A DNA stretch of 9,093 bases, taken from positions 1 through 9,093 of the forward strand of contig JAICHN010000203.1 of NCBI GenBank assembly GCA_025924845.1. The letters run 5' to 3'. The stretch's first letter is position 1. The number at the start of each line of letters is the position of its first letter. Below, one piece after another: positions 6,155 to 9,093 of the stretch. The stretch is from Chloroflexota bacterium (GTDB lineage Bacteria; Chloroflexota; UBA5177; JANWHV01). The translations under genes and the position numbers were made by a program. The notes below the pieces were generated by a model. It searched no databases. It saw only the letters and a program-made list of their open reading frames with translations, and was not told where the DNA came from.

Positions 6155-6793
6155 ATGAAGAAAGAGTTCATCGTCAACCGCCAGGGCAAGGACTTCGTGC
6201 TGTACGCCGGGTTGCTCGATCAGGCCCACCGCGAAGGGCTGAAGCGGATCACAACCAGCCTGGTGCAGGCGCCCACTGAAGACAACGGGCAGTTGGCGAT
6301 CTGTCGGGCCGAGGTGGAAACCGAGAAAGGCGTATTCTCGGGGATCGGCGATGCCTCACCCGCGAACGTCGGACGAATGATTGCCGCCCACACGGTGCGC
6401 ATGGCCGAGACGCGAGCGAAGGCACGCGCGCTTCGTGATGCGATCAACGTGGGAGTGACGGCGTTTGAGGAACTGGGCGACCTCGACGAGGATACGGACG
6501 GACAGGTCTTCTCCCGCCGGCCCGCGCGCCCTGCCGCCGTCGCGCCGCAAGCCGCGGCCGCGCCCCGCCCGGCACGCGCCGCCGAAGCCGCCATTCCTCA
6601 GGAGGCAAGCGACCTTCCTGTCCCGGCCACCCAGCAACAGATCGATCGTCTGCACCAGCTGCAAGCAGCGCTGGGCCAGCCCGCCATGGTATCGAGCAAC
6701 ATGACCAGTGAGGAAGCAGCGACCCGTATCGCCGAGCTGGTGCGGCGGTTCAACGCCCAATCGCGCGAGAGTTCGCGTCCCCAAGCGCGGTAG
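6155..6793 (+). CDS. Probable RAD52-superfamily-like DNA annealing or repair protein
   Basis: A 212-residue protein in two parts. The N-terminal domain (1-110) begins KEFIVNRQGKDFVLYAGLLDQAH, then carries a beta-strand pair (LAICRAEVETEKGVFSGIGD) and the helix RMAETRAKARALRDAINVG with TAFEELGD. This layout and the ETRAxARAL helix recall single-strand annealing proteins of the RAD52/Erf/Sak type; I make this link from pattern memory, not from a search. An Ala/Pro-rich linker (about 121-157) leads to a helical tail (158-200, TQQQIDRLHQLQAALG then MTSEEAATRIAELV) like the C-terminal helix pair of such proteins. GGGAGG (6143-6148) lies six bases before the ATG. It is a single-gene unit with a strong promoter, a possible SOS-type operator and its own terminator. 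Confidence 0.7.
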   Translation: MKKEFIVNRQGKDFVLYAGLLDQAHREGLKRITTSLVQAPTEDNGQLAICRAEVETEKGVFSGIGDASPANVGRMIAAHTVRMAETRAKARALRDAINVGVTAFEELGDLDEDTDGQVFSRRPARPAAVAPQAAAAPRPARAAEAAIPQEASDLPVPATQQQIDRLHQLQAALGQPAMVSSNMTSEEAATRIAELVRRFNAQSRESSRPQAR

Positions 6794-6798
6794 TCTCG

Positions 6799-6840
6799 GC
6801 AAAGGGAGGCGCATGTAGATGCGCCTCCCTTTGCGTTTTC
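6799..6840 (+). terminator. Rho-independent terminator of the repair-type gene
   Basis: A perfect 16-pair stem, GCAAAGGGAGGCGCAT (6799-6814) with ATGCGCCTCCCTTTGC (6819-6834), loop GTAG, followed by GTTTTC. It starts five bases after the stop codon. The T run is on the plus strand only, so it serves the plus-strand gene. The stop of the minus-strand frameshifted gene lies at its right edge. Confidence 0.92.
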
Positions 6841-7032
6841 ACTTCGGATAACCCGCCCCCACCAGGCTCTCCATGCCGCCGACCTTGGTGGGCCGGCGTA
6901 AAAGCCTTCGTCAAACACGGCGCGGGCCGCCGCCCCCTCCAGCCGGACTACCTCGCCACACAGGTCGCATTTGGCAGCCTCGCTCTCCGTACCCCGAACC
7001 AACGTGCGCGCTTGCGCGACGGGCCGTGGCAC
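6839..7032 (-). pseudogene. Small CxxC protein gene with an apparent frameshift
   Basis: On the minus strand, GTG at 7032 opens a GC3-rich frame with AKCDLCGEVVRLEG, a single CxxC knuckle, then ARAVFDEGFYAGP. Near 6890-6892 the coding pattern moves to another frame: KVGGMESLVGAGYPK and a TGA at 6839-6841. Joining the two by restoring one C to a CCC run gives about 64 residues with a consistent high-GC3 pattern. Without it, the first frame runs far into the gene at 6155, which is implausible. A stop lies in frame just upstream of the GTG, and no good ribosome binding site is seen; a CATAAT at about 7060 could be a -10. It may be a real broken gene, a sequencing error, or two chance frames. The function is not recognised. 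Confidence 0.45.
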
Positions 7033-7359
7033 TCGGTCTTATGAATGAGCCAGTATTATGGTCGTAGGGGCATCGATCAGGGCTCGGTTGCGACCCCTCC
7101 AGCCTTCGCGGCTACCTCAAGATGGCGGCGCGCAAGGATTTTGTCGCGGGTGTGTACGTATGGAGCTTTACCGACTTCGCTGCAGTACAGAGTATAGAGT
7201 GTGTAGGCGGTTTGAACTTGAAGGGAGGTATTCACGCGAGTTCGGCAGCCAAAATGAGCGGCGCATGTCCTGCGTACGTTTTGGACGCGGCAGGCACCCG
7301 GTGTACCCGCCGCGCACACGCGCTCTAGGCACGCATCCAGTCCTGTAGGAGGTAGCCTC
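7033..7359. other. Intergenic stretch with no recognisable gene
   Basis: About 330 bases between the CxxC gene and the beta-helix gene. Short open frames exist on both strands, but none has a ribosome binding site, a coding-like third-position pattern or a recognisable motif. No tRNA fold, long repeat or clear promoter was found. Composition is less GC-biased from about 7140 to 7260. It should hold the promoter of the gene at 7360, which I could not locate. Confidence 0.5.
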
Positions 7360-8619
7360 ATGAACGCACGCGAGATAGCAGTCACCACGGTTGATGAACT
7401 GGTCGCCGCGACCAAGGATACGAGCGTCCGCCGGATTCTCGTTCGCGGTGACTTGGCCGACGCGCCGTCTGTTCGACTTTCGCCTGGACAGTCGTTGCGA
7501 GGCGCCGGCGATCAAGGTGGGATAACATTTGCCGAGCGGATCGACGGCCTTCAGCTTTCTTCGGACAACCGGATTCACAATATCCATCTCCACGCCTCTC
7601 CGGACAGGCGAGCGATCTTCAACGACACCAATGTTGAGAATCTGGGTCGAATCGAGATTGTCGGAGTGGCCGCGATTGGCCAAGTCCAGATTCTTGCGCG
7701 CGATAAGGTGCTTGGCGGTCACATCGATGTAAAGGGGCTCGACATCATATCCGCGGACGCGCGCAGCCAGGATGACCGCCCGAATGGCTTCGGCGTCAAC
7801 GTGATTCAGGGTGCGTTCACGCTCTGGAATATGCAACCCGAGGAAAGCACCGTTATTAGCGCGGATTTGGTTGGCCTATCAGCCGGTCGGAACGGCGCTC
7901 CGGTTCTGGGTAGCGGTATCTTCGTGAGCGGCGCTGGGTTCAAGGGCGGCCGTCTTGTTGTCTTACGCCTCGAAACGGGCGCAATATATAGCGATGGGAA
8001 AATTGCTCCCGGGACGCCCGGCGTGATCACTGCGGGCGTCTTCACAGCCCACAACGCTCATGTCGACATCGTGCGCAATCGCGGCCCTGTTGTGACCTAC
8101 GGCGTCAACGACATGGTGCTTGACAATTGGGGCTTCGTTGATCGGTGGATTGCCGAGGAGAAGATCACCTCGTATGGCCCGAGCGGCATTGGCTTCGTGA
8201 ACTTCGGGATCATGAATGAACTGAGGGTCACTGCTCCGATCGAAACCTTCGGCCAGGGCGCTCGCGGCTTCAACGTTTATACCGGAACGGTGAACTTCGC
8301 GGAGTTCGATCGGGTGACTACCCATGCGGACGGCGCCGTGGGCATTCAGATTAGCCAACCGATTGGCCAGTTGGTCGTGCGTCGAGGCATCGAGACCTTC
8401 GGAGGCACCGGCCAGTCGCTGGTCAAGGGAGTCGTTATGACCCTTTCCGCTATCGGGCTCAGTGTCAAGCCAGGCGGCTCGGTACGTGAGGTCGATATCA
8501 GCGGCGGCATCAAGACGAACGGTTCCGGAGTGTCCCCCATCGAGCAACATGGCGCAATCGAGTCGTTGCGGATCGCCGGAGGTTGCGTTGCGGCGGGTGG
8601 CGGCTTCGACAAAATCTGA
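7360..8619 (+). CDS. Predicted right-handed beta-helix protein of unknown function, no signal peptide
   Basis: A 419-residue protein with repeated short strands and Gly/Asn turns throughout, as in parallel beta-helix (pectate-lyase-like) folds. The N-terminal cap (1-50) has TTVDELVAATKDTSVRRILV, then PSVRLSPGQSLRGAGD and GITFAERIDGLQL, the usual entry to such helices. Later segments are LGSGIFVSGAG, ITSYGPSGIGFVNFGIMNEL, IETFGQGARGFNVYTGTV and IETFGGTGQSLVKGVV; the 'IETFG' unit occurs twice, about 85 residues apart. No signal peptide, lyase motif or membrane segment is seen, so it is likely cytoplasmic. I believe it is an uncharacterised conserved family but cannot name it. AGGAGGT (7347-7353) lies six bases before the ATG; GAGG-TAG-CCTC could partly hide it. 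It is followed by a DUF5996 gene on the same strand after 70 bases. Confidence 0.8.
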   Translation: MNAREIAVTTVDELVAATKDTSVRRILVRGDLADAPSVRLSPGQSLRGAGDQGGITFAERIDGLQLSSDNRIHNIHLHASPDRRAIFNDTNVENLGRIEIVGVAAIGQVQILARDKVLGGHIDVKGLDIISADARSQDDRPNGFGVNVIQGAFTLWNMQPEESTVISADLVGLSAGRNGAPVLGSGIFVSGAGFKGGRLVVLRLETGAIYSDGKIAPGTPGVITAGVFTAHNAHVDIVRNRGPVVTYGVNDMVLDNWGFVDRWIAEEKITSYGPSGIGFVNFGIMNELRVTAPIETFGQGARGFNVYTGTVNFAEFDRVTTHADGAVGIQISQPIGQLVVRRGIETFGGTGQSLVKGVVMTLSAIGLSVKPGGSVREVDISGGIKTNGSGVSPIEQHGAIESLRIAGGCVAAGGGFDKI

Positions 8620-8689
8620 TGGGACGTAGCTCAATTCGGCCACGGTAGTGGCTCGATTCGCGGTTCCTCATTTCCGACGGAGGGTTACC

Positions 8690-9093
8690 ATGAACACACA
8701 TGCCTCGCCAACGGGCGCCAACCTCGATGTCTGGCCGGCCCTGCCGCTGGACGCCTGGCAAGACACATACGCGACGCTGCATATGTGGACACAGATCGTG
8801 GGCAAGGTACGGCTCGCGCTCAGCCCGTTGGTCAATCACTGGTGGAACGTGACGCTCTACGTGAGCGCGCGCGGCCTGACTACCTCGCCCATTCCCCACG
8901 GCGCGCGCACCTTCGAGATGAGCTTCGACTTCATCGACCACAATCTGCTCATTCAGACCAGCGACGGCGCGCTAAAGGCTCTGGGCCTGTTCCCGCGTTC
9001 GGTCGCCGAGTTCTACCACGAAATCATGGGCGCCCTCCGCGCCCTGGGCATCGATGTCACCGTTAATCCGCTGCCCCAGGAGGTGCCGAACCC
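8690..9093 (+). CDS. DUF5996 family protein, 3' part outside the window
   Basis: The first 134 residues of a DUF5996 protein, recognised by the typical opening WPALPLDAWQDTYATLHMWTQ, then IVGKVRLALSPLVNHWWNVTLYVSARGLTTSPIP, the FEMSFDFIDHNLLI strand pair and PRSVAEFYHEIMGALRALGID. The family's function is unknown; full-length members are about 300 residues, so over half is missing. The ATG at 8690 has GGAGGG (8679-8684) five bases upstream. The 70-base gap to the gene before it holds only a weak GCCAC/GTGGC hairpin (8639-8652) without a T run, so cotranscription is possible. Confidence 0.9.
   Translation, partial: MNTHASPTGANLDVWPALPLDAWQDTYATLHMWTQIVGKVRLALSPLVNHWWNVTLYVSARGLTTSPIPHGARTFEMSFDFIDHNLLIQTSDGALKALGLFPRSVAEFYHEIMGALRALGIDVTVNPLPQEVPN

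Noticed and set aside
6598..6838. The C-terminal half of the minus-strand frame that begins at 7032
   Set aside because: It overlaps the well-supported gene at 6155 and its terminator, and its residues (rich in Trp, Cys and Arg) look like an antisense shadow.
7203..7225. A T-loop-like GGTTTGAAC suggesting a tRNA
   Set aside because: No acceptor, D or anticodon stems can be built around it.
7122..7328. A 68-residue plus-strand frame in the intergenic region
   Set aside because: No ribosome binding site, no coding-like codon pattern and no recognisable motif.

Overview
The window comes from a GC-rich bacterial chromosome with GTG starts, strong GGAGG-type ribosome binding sites and dense gene packing. 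No marker fixes the lineage. The ClpX-finger sigma factor, the Gram-positive-like (GAAC-N4-GTTC) operator and the protein types suggest a terrabacterial group such as Chloroflexota or Armatimonadota. This is inference, not proof. No phage, IS element, CRISPR array, tRNA or rRNA was seen.

Left part (1-2770, minus strand): a compact fatty-acid synthesis operon reads fabF, accB, fabH from right to left. The genes are joined by 4-base ATGA and GTGA overlaps. A candidate extended -10 promoter lies before fabF. The last gene, fabH, runs off the left edge within a few residues of its expected end. AccB (biotin carboxyl carrier) supplies the carboxylation arm for malonyl-CoA, FabH starts chains and FabF elongates them. 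Upstream on the same strand (2771-3604) is an exported protein built of two similar beta-rich domains.

Middle part (3605-6154): a divergent pair of plus-strand genes encodes a five-helix membrane protein and a small [2Fe-2S] ferredoxin related to the N-terminal domain of RACo-type activators. Converging on them is the most unusual gene in the window, an ECF-type sigma-70 factor whose C-terminus carries a ClpX-type four-cysteine zinc finger. A well-placed internal Shine-Dalgarno and ATG could also make that finger as a separate 67-residue protein.

Right part (6085-9093, plus strand): divergent from the sigma gene, a near-consensus promoter overlapping an SOS-like inverted repeat drives a probable RAD52-superfamily-like DNA repair protein. 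It ends in a textbook 16-bp terminator. A small CxxC gene on the minus strand (6839-7032) looks frameshifted. After about 330 bases with no recognisable gene come a 419-residue predicted beta-helix protein of unknown function without a signal peptide, and the start of a DUF5996 gene that continues past the window.
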